Shown: one piece after another, positions 7,923-16,724 of the stretch
Numbering within the stretch: position 1 is the first letter of the stretch
Layout of the letters: each line of letters starts with the position of its first letter
NCBI RefSeq assembly: GCF_900129865.1
Contig: NZ_FQXD01000003.1
Coordinates: forward strand, 228,645-292,644
Direction: 5' to 3'
Length of the DNA: 64,000 bases
From: Virgibacillus chiguensis
Lineage (GTDB): Bacteria; Bacillota; Bacilli; Bacillales; Amphibacillaceae
The notes under the pieces: model-generated
What the model saw: only the letters and a program-made list of their open reading frames with translations
Told to the model about the DNA's origin: nothing
The model's database searches: none
Program-made: the position numbers and the translations under genes

Positions 7923-8849
7923 TTAGTTGCATTTTTGTAAACTATCCAAAAACCATCCTTTAAATAATTTTTCATCAATGTCTAAACAAACGGTCGCATT
8001 ACTTGGCATATTTAAGTATCCTTTCAAGTCAGTAACAGTACACCCCTTTGATAAGGAGCCATTTAGCTCAATACCTACATAAGCTTTTTGTGTCGTGAAC
8101 ATCTCTGGACATAGCAAGTAGGCTATAGCACAACTGTCATACATTTTTAGTCCAGTTTTCATACTACCGCCACGATATTTTTGGAATAAATGGTAAATCA
8201 TATGACCTGTTTCGTTTAATGTTTTCAATTTTTCACTGTCTTCAGGGTAAACGAGTGCTTTCCAACCGACATCTAATCCAACCATTACAATGGGCACGCC
8301 ACTGTTAAATACAATACTTGCGGCTTCGGGGTCAGCATGAATGTTAAACTCAGCCATGACTCCAGAATTCCCTCGCGTTGTAGATCCGCCCATTAATACG
8401 ATTTCTTTAATATTTGTTTTCACTTCTGGATACAATCTTATAAGTAATGCGATATTGGTTAATGGTCCAATGGGTACAAGCGTAATTGGCTTATTGCTTT
8501 GAAGAATGGTTTTGTACATCGCGTTAACAGCATGCTCTTTTAATAAGAGATTTTCGTTAGGCTCTGGAAAATCATAACCATCCATACCTGTTTCACCATG
8601 AACATTACTCGCATCTATCGGTTCTTTAATTAGTGGTTGCGCTGCACCAGCAGCAACAGGAATTTCTTTTTTGAAAAATTGTAAAAGTCGTAACGTATTG
8701 TACGTTACTTTTTCGAGACTTACATTACCAGCAACTGTCGTAATCAATTTAATATCTAATTCTTTACTATATAATGCGGCAGCAAGGGCTACAGCATCGT
8801 CAATTCCTGGATCTGTATCAATAATAATAGGTGTTTGGTTGTCATTCAT
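7923..8849 (-). CDS. Ribonucleoside hydrolase, RihC-like
   Basis: A 308-residue inosine-uridine hydrolase family enzyme that splits nucleosides into base and ribose. The calcium-binding signature DTDPGIDDA is at residues 11-19, with VHGETGMDG (84-92), GPLTNIALL and AEFNIHADPEAA following. At the C-terminal active-site motif the sequence is KMYDSCAIAYL, with Tyr237 where RihC as I recall it has His (MHD). ATG at 8849 has AAAGGAG at 9 nt and is preferred over an adjacent TTG at 8852. The gene starts 6 bp after ribokinase, which would phosphorylate its ribose product. Confidence 0.88.
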   Translation of the reverse strand: MNDNQTPIIIDTDPGIDDAVALAAALYSKELDIKLITTVAGNVSLEKVTYNTLRLLQFFKKEIPVAAGAAQPLIKEPIDASNVHGETGMDGYDFPEPNENLLLKEHAVNAMYKTILQSNKPITLVPIGPLTNIALLIRLYPEVKTNIKEIVLMGGSTTRGNSGVMAEFNIHADPEAASIVFNSGVPIVMVGLDVGWKALVYPEDSEKLKTLNETGHMIYHLFQKYRGGSMKTGLKMYDSCAIAYLLCPEMFTTQKAYVGIELNGSLSKGCTVTDLKGYLNMPSNATVCLDIDEKLFKGWFLDSLQKCN

Positions 8850-8855
8850 CAATAT

Positions 8856-9776
8856 CTACTCCTTTACATATTTGGAATCAATTATATCTTGTCTAGTAGG
8901 TATGGATTTCTGCGCACCGGCTTTAGATACGGTTAACGCGGCGGCACACGTAGCATATTCCATACTTTTTTGAATTGTTTTTCCATGAGAAAGTTCACAG
9001 GCAAGCGCCCCAATATAAGTATCTCCAGCAGCGGTTGTATCTACAGTATTTACAGAGAGACTAGGCACGAAATGGATGGTTGTACCTTCACCAACTATAC
9101 TCCCTTCCGCTCCTAAGGTAATCAGTACTGCATGAACTCCTTGTTGCTGAAAGTATTGTATTGCTTTTCTGTATTCGCTTTCTTCGGATGGGTATATTCC
9201 CGATAAAAATTCACATTCTGATTGATTAATGATAAGTAAATCAATATGAAGATAATTGGCTTTTGTAATATGTTTAGCTGGTGCAGGGTTTAATATAGTG
9301 AAAAGTCCTTTTTTCTTTGCAGCTTTTAGTGCGTGCAAAGTCGTTTCGTAATCGTTCTCAAATTGCGTTAAAAAAATATCTCCAGGACGACCGATATCTT
9401 GAAGCATTTTGTTGACGTCTTGGAAATCAACGTCGTCATTCGCTCCTTTGTCTAAAATAATTCGATTGTCTCCATCATTTCTAATGATCATGGCAATTCC
9501 GGTCGTTATATGTCGGCTCATCTTTATATAATCACAATTCACATTATATTTTGTTAGCGTTTCTACTAATTTGTTCCCATATAAATCTGTGCCTACTGCT
9601 CCTGCTATCCAAGTATTTGCTCCACTTTTAGCGGCAGCTACAGCTTGATTTCCCCCCTTACCTCCAGGAGATAGGAAAAAGTTTTTTCCTTGTATCGTTT
9701 CTCCGTTATTTGGAATGCGATCGGTATAAATGGAAAGGTCCATATTTAAGCTTCCAAAAGTAAGTACTCTTTTCAA
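8856..9776 (-). CDS. rbsK: Ribokinase
   Basis: A 306-residue PfkB-family kinase that phosphorylates ribose to ribose 5-phosphate. Near the N-terminus it has GSLNMDL and the substrate-binding loop GGKGGNQA. Near the C-terminus DTTAAGDTY contains the anion hole and catalytic Asp; the usual GAGD is AAGD here. A TTG start at 9776 is supported by GGAGGGA seven bases upstream. It is the first gene of the minus-strand operon, directly behind a strong promoter and a palindromic operator. Confidence 0.92.
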   Translation of the reverse strand: MKRVLTFGSLNMDLSIYTDRIPNNGETIQGKNFFLSPGGKGGNQAVAAAKSGANTWIAGAVGTDLYGNKLVETLTKYNVNCDYIKMSRHITTGIAMIIRNDGDNRIILDKGANDDVDFQDVNKMLQDIGRPGDIFLTQFENDYETTLHALKAAKKKGLFTILNPAPAKHITKANYLHIDLLIINQSECEFLSGIYPSEESEYRKAIQYFQQQGVHAVLITLGAEGSIVGEGTTIHFVPSLSVNTVDTTAAGDTYIGALACELSHGKTIQKSMEYATCAAALTVSKAGAQKSIPTRQDIIDSKYVKE

Positions 9777-9803
9777 TATATTCCCTCCTTTACGTAAAAA
9801 ATC

Positions 9804-9827
9804 TTATGATAAAACGTTTTATCATAA
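9804..9827 (-). promoter_or_regulatory. Perfect 24-bp palindrome, LacI-type operator of the nucleoside operon
   Basis: TTATGATAAAAC (9804-9815) is followed directly by its exact reverse complement GTTTTATCATAA (9816-9827). The central CG step flanked by A and T runs is typical of LacI/GalR operators. It sits just downstream of the -10 box, where a bound repressor would block initiation. Confidence 0.85.
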
Positions 9828-9829
9828 TA

Positions 9830-9859
9830 AATATACAACGTGTACATAAAAAGAGTCAA
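9830..9859 (-). promoter_or_regulatory. SigA-type promoter of the rbsK operon
   Basis: Minus strand: TTGACT (9854-9859), an 18-bp spacer, then TATATT (9830-9835). Confidence 0.75.
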
Positions 9860-10440
9860 TACAAATATCGAATTTTGTCGAATGGATGTTAAAGTTTTTT
9901 TGAATTAATAGTAGGAATGCGTAAAAAAGAGAGGAAGATATAGAAAAGCTGGCCTTATTTAAGGACCAGCTCTTTTGAAGGAGAGAGTTCTTATGCATTG
10001 TGAAGTAAACAGTACACTTCATAGAGCGGGGTTTGCTTCATAAAGTTGTTTACATGATCATTAGTTAGTTCCAGCTAGTGGAACAGCATAAAGACTGGAC
10101 AACGTATCCTTTAAGAAACAAATTACTAAAAAGAATCTGTGCAGACAGTTAAGACTGTATACATTTTTCTTGTATTAATAAATTGTTTGGAGGATATTTA
10201 TAAGAACTTTTTCTCCTTCGCTACTTATTATTAGCAGTAATCTACAAAATATACGTACGTAAAAAATATTTTTTGAGCTATAAGAACCATTATGACAACA
10301 TGTATGGAGAAGGTAACATTTTACTGTGAAATTTTTCGTGACAAAGGCAAACTTATATTTGTCGAAAAAAAGCATACTGTTTACTTTGTTTTTTATATTG
10401 AGCAAGTGCTAAAATATAAACAAGAAGAGGAGGGGCATTT
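9860..10440. other. Gap between the nucleoside operon and ecsA
   Basis: About 580 bp with no convincing gene. A terminator-like hairpin at 9943-9975 (AAAAGCTGG with CCAGCTCTTTT) belongs to no gene I can identify and may be left over from rearrangement at this edge of the inserted block. AT-rich sequence just before ecsA probably holds its promoter, but I could not assign one box pair. Confidence 0.4.
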
Positions 10441-11187
10441 GTGGAATCTTTACTACATATTGAAAACCTTTATGGAGGATATACGCATAAGCATGTGTTA
10501 CAAGGTATTTCCTTTACGGTACATACAGGTGAAATTGTTGGGTTAATTGGTTTAAATGGAGCTGGAAAAAGCACTACTATTAAACATGTTATCGGGTTAA
10601 TGCAACCAAAAAAAGGGACGATTACTGTAAACGGAAAAACATTTCAAGAAAATACGGAGACATACAGGAATCAAATGGCTTATATTCCTGAAATGCCTAT
10701 CTTATATGATGAACTGACATTGTATGAACACTTGCGTTTAACAGCTATGGCTTATGATATTCCGCAAGATATATTTGAAAAAAGGTTAGAGCCTTTATTA
10801 AAAGAATTTAGAATGGAGAAGAAGTTAAACTGGTTCCCTGTCCATTTTTCCAAGGGTATGCGTCAAAAGGTTATGATAATGTGTGCATTTTTAATTGAGC
10901 CACCATTATATATTGTAGACGAGCCTTTTGTAGGGCTTGATCCGTTAGGTATTCAATCTTATTTACAGCTAATGAATCAGATGAAAGAAAATGGATCGGG
11001 TGTGCTGATGTCTACCCATATTTTAGCAACAGCAGAGCGGTATTGTAATCGCTTTGTTATATTACATGACGGAACGATACGAGCTGATGGCAGTCTGGAT
11101 CAATTAAGAGAGAGCTTTAAAATGCCCCATGCTACTTTAGATGATTTGTATGTACAATTAACAAAGGAAGAAAATGACCATGTTTAA
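10441..11187 (+). CDS. ecsA: ABC transporter ATP-binding protein EcsA
   Basis: A 248-residue ABC ATPase. The Walker A motif is GLNGAGKST (about residues 38-46), the signature region reads FSKGMRQKVM, and Walker B is LYIVDEPFVGLDP. The sequence and its partner match EcsA of B. subtilis, which with EcsB affects secretion, intramembrane proteolysis by RasP, competence and sporulation. A GTG start is preceded by AGGAGGGG. The end overlaps ecsB by 14 bp, so the two are translationally coupled. Confidence 0.92.
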   Translation: MESLLHIENLYGGYTHKHVLQGISFTVHTGEIVGLIGLNGAGKSTTIKHVIGLMQPKKGTITVNGKTFQENTETYRNQMAYIPEMPILYDELTLYEHLRLTAMAYDIPQDIFEKRLEPLLKEFRMEKKLNWFPVHFSKGMRQKVMIMCAFLIEPPLYIVDEPFVGLDPLGIQSYLQLMNQMKENGSGVLMSTHILATAERYCNRFVILHDGTIRADGSLDQLRESFKMPHATLDDLYVQLTKEENDHV

Positions 11188-12391
11188 TTCTCACCATTTT
11201 TTCAAGGAACGGTTTTCAGCGCATTTAAAAGAGACAAGTCGTTATTTACGCTATATATTTAATGGTCATATAGCTATTGCAATGCTATTTTTCATCTCTG
11301 CGTTAGCTGTTTATTACCAAAAGTGGTTGCAAGAGATCCCAGATGATTTTCCTGCTGCTTGGGTTATATCCATTGTTTTTGGCTTGATAGCAAGTTATAG
11401 TCCGGTGCGCACCTTGTTAAAAGAACCAGATCTTGTATTTTTAATTCCAGCAGAACAGAAAATGAAAGCTTATTTTCGTAATGCTATTGCATACAGCTTT
11501 ACGATTCAATTGTATTTAGTATTTTTAGCTGCTGCAGCTTTGGGCCCGTTATATACAACTGTTTTCGCTAATCGTGCTGGGGTTGTATATCTCATAACCA
11601 TTGCATTGTTGCTTGTATTTAAATTCGCCAATCTAATTGCGAATTGGTGGATGCTCAAAGTGAGGGAACGTGATTCTCGGTTGATTGATACAGTCGTTCG
11701 TACTGTGTTAAATATAGCTGTCTTTTATTTTTTTATATCTGGCAGCATGTTATTAGCCGGTATCACAACATTGCTTTTTGCCATTGTGTTTTTGTATGAT
11801 TATCAAATAGCGAGTAAACGTTCTGGATTACTATGGGATTTACTGGTGGAAAAAGACCAAAGTCGTATGCAAGCATTTTACCGATTAGCAAATATGTTCG
11901 CAGATGTACCTCATTTAAAAAGTCGAGTGAAAAAACGGCATTGGTTGGTCCGTATCGTTAGTCAAGTTCCTTTTACTCGAACAGCTACTTACGATTATTT
12001 ATATCGAATCACTTTGATACGAAGTGGTGATTACCTCGGTATCTATATGAGATTAGTCGTTATAGGTGGGGTGCTTATTTATGTGATTCCACCATTATGG
12101 CTGAAAATTATCTTTGCTTTATTGTTTTTATATTTAAGTAGTTTTCAAATGATGACCTTATACCAGCATCACCGTACGATTTTGTGGCTGGATCTCTACC
12201 CGGTTTCCTTGCAAATTCGCCAACAATCATTATTAAAGTTACTATTGCAATTAAGTATTGTACAAGTGATTCTATTTACGGCATTGTTTATTGTAATGGG
12301 TATATATATAGGGGCCATGATAACATTTGCAGGTGGGATTATATTCTCTTGGTTGTTTGTAGATGGCTATGTGAAACGAAAGCTTACGTAA
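11174..12391 (+). CDS. ecsB: ABC transporter membrane subunit EcsB
   Basis: A 405-residue polytopic protein with several hydrophobic segments, the membrane partner of EcsA. Length, hydrophobicity profile and coupling to ecsA fit the EcsB family. It may start at 11174 or at a second ATG at 11180. The third gene of the B. subtilis operon, ecsC, is absent; a strong terminator follows at once. Confidence 0.9.
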   Translation: MTMFNSHHFFKERFSAHLKETSRYLRYIFNGHIAIAMLFFISALAVYYQKWLQEIPDDFPAAWVISIVFGLIASYSPVRTLLKEPDLVFLIPAEQKMKAYFRNAIAYSFTIQLYLVFLAAAALGPLYTTVFANRAGVVYLITIALLLVFKFANLIANWWMLKVRERDSRLIDTVVRTVLNIAVFYFFISGSMLLAGITTLLFAIVFLYDYQIASKRSGLLWDLLVEKDQSRMQAFYRLANMFADVPHLKSRVKKRHWLVRIVSQVPFTRTATYDYLYRITLIRSGDYLGIYMRLVVIGGVLIYVIPPLWLKIIFALLFLYLSSFQMMTLYQHHRTILWLDLYPVSLQIRQQSLLKLLLQLSIVQVILFTALFIVMGIYIGAMITFAGGIIFSWLFVDGYVKRKLT

Positions 12392-12427
12392 AAACACATG
12401 AGGGGTATGTTACCTCATGTGTTTTTT
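12390..12427. terminator. Bidirectional terminator between ecsB and yhaA
   Basis: AAAAACACATGAGG (12390-12403) pairs perfectly with CCTCATGTGTTTTT (12413-12426). T runs on both strands let it serve both convergent genes. Confidence 0.9.
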
Positions 12428-12570
12428 ACGTTGCACTAGTCTAACATTTTTAACAGCTATGCAAGAGATAATACGGCTGATTTATGTCTAAAGTCGTCGT
12501 TTACCAGAGGTCGTATGAGATTTTGTATAGCATCATTATACTTTCAACATCTATTTTAAAGAGGGGAACA

Positions 12571-13740
12571 TTATCTAGTTTGATAAGCTAAATAAGCAGT
12601 TATGAGTGTTTTGGCAGCTATTGGCATAGCTTGTTCATTAAAATCAAATTTTGGATGGTGGTGTGGAAATGGTTGTTTATCTTTTTGAGCGCCTGTAAAA
12701 AAGAACGCTCCAGGTTTTTTTTGCAGATAATATGCAAAGTCCTCACCAGCCATAGAAGGCTCAATCGTTTCTGTTTTTGTAATCTCTTTAATATGTTGAT
12801 CCATTTGTAACAAGAGTGCTGCTTCTTCCTTGTGATTAATTAAAGGGGGGTACCCTTTGATGTAATCAAATCTATAGGTGGCATCTTGACTCATACATAT
12901 TCCTTTAATGACTGCTTCCATTTCCTTCATAATTGTTGCTTGTAAGTCAGGGTTCAAATATCGTACCGTTCCTACAAGACTTGCTTTGTCAGCTATTACA
13001 TTAAATGCTTTACCAGCTTCGAAAATGCCTACGGTTATAACGGCTGTATCTAACGGATTCATTCGTCTGCTGACAATTTGTTGTAATTGCGACACGATTT
13101 GTGATCCAATAACAATGGCGTCCTTTGTTTCATGTGGATACGCGCCATGGCCACCCTTGCCCTGGACTTCTATTGTAAAACAATCTGCTCCGGCCATAAA
13201 AGCCTGTTTGGATGTTTGTAACACCCCAACTGGCGTTGTGGCCCATAAATGGGTACCGAAAACAGCGTCAACATGATCAATGGCACCTGAATCGATAATA
13301 GGTTTTGCTCCTCCAGGTGCATATTCCTCTGCATGTTGATGTAAAAAAACAATTGTCCCAGGCAATTCTTGTTTGTACGTTATTAATGCCTTAGCTAAAG
13401 TTAGCAATGTAGCTGTATGACCGTCATGCCCACATGCGTGCATCATACCCTTTACTTTAGAACGATAGGGGACATCTTTTTCATCTTGAATGGGAAGCGC
13501 ATCAAAATCGGCTCGCAGCGCAATTGTTTTTCCTGGCTTTCCACCTTTTATAGTTGCAATGACACCATTGCCTCCGATATTTGTTTCATAAGGTATACCT
13601 AGTGTTTCGTAATAATTAGCAATATAGGCAGCTGTTTTTGTTTCTTGAAACGATAACTCTGGATATTGGTGAAGATGTCTCCGAATATGTACCATTTCTT
13701 CATAGAACGCTTCAATGGAGTGATATATTTGTTTTAACAA
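12571..13740 (-). CDS. yhaA: M20 family amidohydrolase YhaA
   Basis: A 389-residue metallopeptidase-like amidohydrolase of the N-acyl-amino-acid or hippurate hydrolase group. MHACGHDGHTA provides metal ligands, with a further Glu pair in HAEEYAPGGA and a C-terminal HHHPKFDFNE. The family removes acyl groups from amino acids in the cytosol. I prefer the TTG at 13740, which has GGAGG at 8 nt, over a TTG five codons upstream that overlaps that ribosome site. Its place after ecsAB matches B. subtilis yhaA. Confidence 0.85.
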   Translation of the reverse strand: MLKQIYHSIEAFYEEMVHIRRHLHQYPELSFQETKTAAYIANYYETLGIPYETNIGGNGVIATIKGGKPGKTIALRADFDALPIQDEKDVPYRSKVKGMMHACGHDGHTATLLTLAKALITYKQELPGTIVFLHQHAEEYAPGGAKPIIDSGAIDHVDAVFGTHLWATTPVGVLQTSKQAFMAGADCFTIEVQGKGGHGAYPHETKDAIVIGSQIVSQLQQIVSRRMNPLDTAVITVGIFEAGKAFNVIADKASLVGTVRYLNPDLQATIMKEMEAVIKGICMSQDATYRFDYIKGYPPLINHKEEAALLLQMDQHIKEITKTETIEPSMAGEDFAYYLQKKPGAFFFTGAQKDKQPFPHHHPKFDFNEQAMPIAAKTLITAYLAYQTR

Positions 13741-13949
13741 AGAACGTACCTCCAATGTTTTTAGTTGTAATTATACCATTAGCAGTGTATAAAAAGAATC
13801 TATTTTTTGAAAAAATAAACAAAAGTGATGTATGTACTTGCTCGATGAAAGTACAAAAGTATGCTGCGTCATATTTTGGTTACATAAAAGTAGAAGGTGT
13901 GGAAGGTGCGTGCGGAAATCGTTCCCTTGGAAGATAGGAAAGTATACCG

Positions 13950-13984
13950 AAAAGACTTGGTGGTATGATAGACCAAGTCTTTTC
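13950..13984. terminator. Hairpin, probable bidirectional terminator
   Basis: AAAAGACTTGGT (13950-13961) pairs with ACCAAGTCTTTT (13972-13983). It is preceded by GATAGGAAAGTATACC, a fragment of repeat family B. It lies about 85 bp past the ferritin-like gene stop on the minus strand. Confidence 0.7.
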
Positions 13985-14068
13985 TAAAAAGATAAGAAAG
14001 TAAAAAGTAAGGTGCTTCTGTATAACGAAATAACCGAACCTTTGTTTAAATATTAGGATCGATTATGC

Positions 14069-14503
14069 TTATGCCAAGCGTGGATCAGCTAATAGTCGCT
14101 CAATTTCTTCTTTATGATGTGTTTCATCAGCAATCATATCTTCTAATTTTACAACAAGTTCCGTGTAGCCTAATTTCTCAGCTTGCTCTTTCCTTTTTTC
14201 ATAACGTTTAATTGTATCTGTTTCTGCTTGTAATGTTGCTTGTAATAGATCCTTAACGTCTGTAGGTTGTGGAACGTCAGCTGCTTTAGTCGTAGGTGTG
14301 CCACCTAAAGAGCTGATTTTTTCTGAAAGGTATAAAGCATGTCCTAATTCATCTGTCACTTCTGCTTCAAAAAAAGGTTTTAATGCAGAACGATATAGTC
14401 CGCTAACTACGGAGGCACTATACGTGTATTGAATAGCTGCCCCATATTCATTTGCTAAGTCTACATTTAAACCATCAATTAATGTTTGTAAGTCTTGTTC
14501 CAT
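14069..14503 (-). CDS. Ferritin-like protein (bacterioferritin/DPS-type four-helix bundle)
   Basis: A 144-residue helical protein with carboxylate and histidine patterns of the ferritin-like superfamily: NEYGAAIQYTY in helix 1, EVTDELGHALYLSEKI in helix 2, LQAETDTIKRYEKR in helix 3 and ADETHHKEEIERL in helix 4. These could form a di-iron site for iron storage or peroxide protection. It is shorter than classical bacterioferritin and has no obvious heme methionine. ATG at 14503 is preferred; a TTG two codons upstream is possible. It stands alone, divergent from the PAP2 gene. Confidence 0.75.
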   Translation of the reverse strand: MEQDLQTLIDGLNVDLANEYGAAIQYTYSASVVSGLYRSALKPFFEAEVTDELGHALYLSEKISSLGGTPTTKAADVPQPTDVKDLLQATLQAETDTIKRYEKRKEQAEKLGYTELVVKLEDMIADETHHKEEIERLLADPRLA

Positions 14504-14627
14504 TTGCAATCCATCCTTTCATAAACTTCTTGAATACTCCACATATCTATTACCCTTCTCTGTTTTTTTAAAACGTAAATTCGGGTATGATGTGAAAAAA
14601 GACAAAAATAAAGGAGAGGATCTGGTT

Positions 14628-15275
14628 ATGAGAAGAAGTATGATGTACTTGTATGCGACCGTATTTTTCATTGGAGTTGTTCTCACATTGTTATGGGGTT
14701 ATAAAGTGGCAAATCAAACAATGCCATATATTGATCAATGGACACGTGATGTAGTAGAGAGATTAGATGATACAGCCATTTATACTGCTTTTCGCTGGAT
14801 TACAGAGCTAGGTTCATCATCTTTTACAATTCCGTTTGTCCTTGTAATGGCATTTGTTTTTTGGTGGATGTACCGTAGTATAATACCTGCGCTGATTTTT
14901 AGCTTAGGGACACTTTCAACGCATTATTTTAACATAGTCATTAAACATTTGGTGGAAAGAGACAGACCGAGTGTACTCGTTGCAGCAAATGCAGAAGGAC
15001 ATAGTTTTCCTTCAGGTCATGCTATGATATCAATGGTTTGCTACGGATTAGTTGCGTATTTCCTGTCCAATCGTCTAAAACAAAAGACAAAAAAATGGCT
15101 CATCCAAGTCTTTTTTGCCGGTTTGATACTCTTAATAGGCATGAGTCGATATATCATTAATGTCCATTATTTAACAGATGTTCTTGCAGGGTTCTTTATC
15201 GGTTTTTTATGCTTGATTGGTTTGGTATATCTTTATCAGTTAACGAGCAGACAAATTTCTCCGTCTAGAGGTTGA
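14628..15275 (+). CDS. PAP2 family membrane phosphatase
   Basis: A 215-residue integral membrane protein with the full acid-phosphatase triad motif: KHLVERDRP, then PSGHAM, then SRYIINVHYLTDVLAG. The conserved Arg, His and Asp act on lipid phosphates or pyrophosphates at the outer face of the membrane. About six hydrophobic segments are visible. ATG at 14628 has AAAGGAGAGG in good register; a GTG 36 bp upstream would put that ribosome site inside the gene. The exact substrate cannot be told from sequence; undecaprenyl or phosphatidylglycerol phosphates are usual for the family. Confidence 0.88.
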   Translation: MRRSMMYLYATVFFIGVVLTLLWGYKVANQTMPYIDQWTRDVVERLDDTAIYTAFRWITELGSSSFTIPFVLVMAFVFWWMYRSIIPALIFSLGTLSTHYFNIVIKHLVERDRPSVLVAANAEGHSFPSGHAMISMVCYGLVAYFLSNRLKQKTKKWLIQVFFAGLILLIGMSRYIINVHYLTDVLAGFFIGFLCLIGLVYLYQLTSRQISPSRG

Positions 15276-15459
15276 GGTTAAAGCAGTCCCGAGGATGTTC
15301 TCCTCTCCCACTTATATTGATAGGATAAAAATGACAGAGATGCTGATGCGTTTCGTGAAGCTTTTGCTAGCCTTCTATTTAAACTATCTTAGCAACTTCC
15401 AATGGATGAAAGGCTTCATTGCTCTAAGCATCTCGTTATTTATGAGAGGAGAAATGAAG

Positions 15460-15966
15460 ATGGAAGTAATATCTGAAACAAGTAAAGCAGTACCAGTATT
15501 AAAGAATAGAAATTTTTTGTTATTATTTATTGGCTCTCTTTTTTCTGCACCTGGTTACTACATTTATTTAATCGCAGCAGAGTGGTTAATGTTAACGATC
15601 AGTGAAAATAGAGTTTATTTTGGCATGCTGTTTTTCGCAGCTTCTGTTCCACGATTGTTACTATTGGCAGTTGGTGGGGTTGTTGCTGATAGGTTTAATA
15701 AACGAATCATTTTATTTATTGCTGATTTGCTTAGGGCTTTGTTCATTGCTGCGCTTTTGTTATTCTTCTATCTTGATATGGTAACAGTTTGGCATTTAAT
15801 CATTTTAGCCGCATTGTTTGGGATCGCTGATGCTTTTAGTTACCCCGTTACAAACTCTATGACAGTAAAAACGCATGTGAGTAATATTCTATCAAAACTG
15901 GAAGTGAACGATCGAACCCAAGCTGCAGTTTATGTACACCGTAATCGATTGTATCAGCAAAAATAA
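15460..15966 (+). pseudogene. Chimeric gene: N-terminal part of an MFS transporter fused to the C-terminus of a LuxR-type regulator
   Basis: The 168-residue frame begins as a drug-efflux MFS transporter (LKNRNFLLLFIGSLFSAPGY, then GGVVADRFNKRIILFIADLL, the loop 2-3 motif) and runs through about four membrane helices to FGIADAFSYPVTNSM. It then switches to TVKTHVSNILSKLEVNDRTQ, the recognition-helix end of a NarL/LuxR response regulator, and stops. Neither half is complete: MFS transporters have about 400 residues, and the regulator lacks its receiver. A deletion joining two once separate genes at about 15855 is the simplest explanation. Start ATG at 15460 has AGGAG at 8 nt. The product is unlikely to work as a transporter. 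Confidence 0.8.
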
Positions 15967-16141
15967 GGTCTATTTGTTATACTGACTGTACTACATAGCT
16001 TAACAACTTTTAAGCAGCCATTGGATACATGCCATTTTTTCTTTTTGCTAATCTTCTCTGCTGTTTGTATACTATTAATAACACATATGAGATGAGAAAA
16101 TCTAGTCGCAATAGCGATGGGGATAGGGGAAAGGATTATTT

Positions 16142-16573
16142 ATGGTGAAACTTTCAAACAAACAAGAAAATCTGTTATTACTTATTTGGGCGCCGTCTGT
16201 AGTTGCTCTACTTGGAAGTCTGTTTTTTTCTGAAATAATGGGGTACCCGCCTTGTGATTTATGTTGGATACAGCGAATATTCATGTACCCACTTGTTATT
16301 ATTTACGGTACAGCCTTATGGAAGAAAGACATCTCCATTGCGTTACCAGGTTTGTTTTTGAGTGGGATAGGAATGCTTGTATCCATATACCATTATCTAA
16401 CGCAAAAACTCCCAGCCTTACAAAAGGCTGGCGATGCATGTGGTCTGATCCCATGCAATACTATCTATATTAATTGGTTTGGTTTTGTGACAATTCCCTT
16501 TTTAGCAGGTATAGCATTTATTTTTATATTTGGATTACATATAATATTAATACGATCTAGACGGATGTTATAG
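16142..16573 (+). CDS. bdbC: Thiol-disulfide oxidoreductase BdbC (DsbB family)
   Basis: A 143-residue protein with four membrane helices and two cysteine pairs: PCDLCW (Cys38, Cys41) and ACGLIPC (Cys100, Cys105). This is the DsbB/BdbC arrangement that passes electrons from an extracytoplasmic thioredoxin-like oxidase to menaquinone. Start ATG follows GGGGAAAGGA. A thioredoxin-like gene 150 bp downstream is the probable partner, in place of the BdbD usually paired with it. Confidence 0.9.
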   Translation: MVKLSNKQENLLLLIWAPSVVALLGSLFFSEIMGYPPCDLCWIQRIFMYPLVIIYGTALWKKDISIALPGLFLSGIGMLVSIYHYLTQKLPALQKAGDACGLIPCNTIYINWFGFVTIPFLAGIAFIFIFGLHIILIRSRRML

Positions 16574-16724
16574 CTGTGAAAAATAGTAGCTAAAAGAAAT
16601 GGATGGTAAGGAAATGACAGTTAAAGATGTCCATTGTTTTAACGGGGCAAAGAAAATAGTGATTTACTAGAATGATATTGTAGTATATAATGTCGAAGAG
16701 TCTTTCTCAAAAGGAGCTGAAATT

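Noticed and set aside
10292..10546. 84-residue open frame before and overlapping ecsA
   Set aside because: It overlaps ecsA in another frame, has no ribosome site and reads through probable promoter sequence.
15295..15459. 55-codon N-terminal extension of the MFS/LuxR fusion
   Set aside because: It lacks a ribosome site and MFS similarity begins only after ATG 15460, which has AGGAG at 8 nt.
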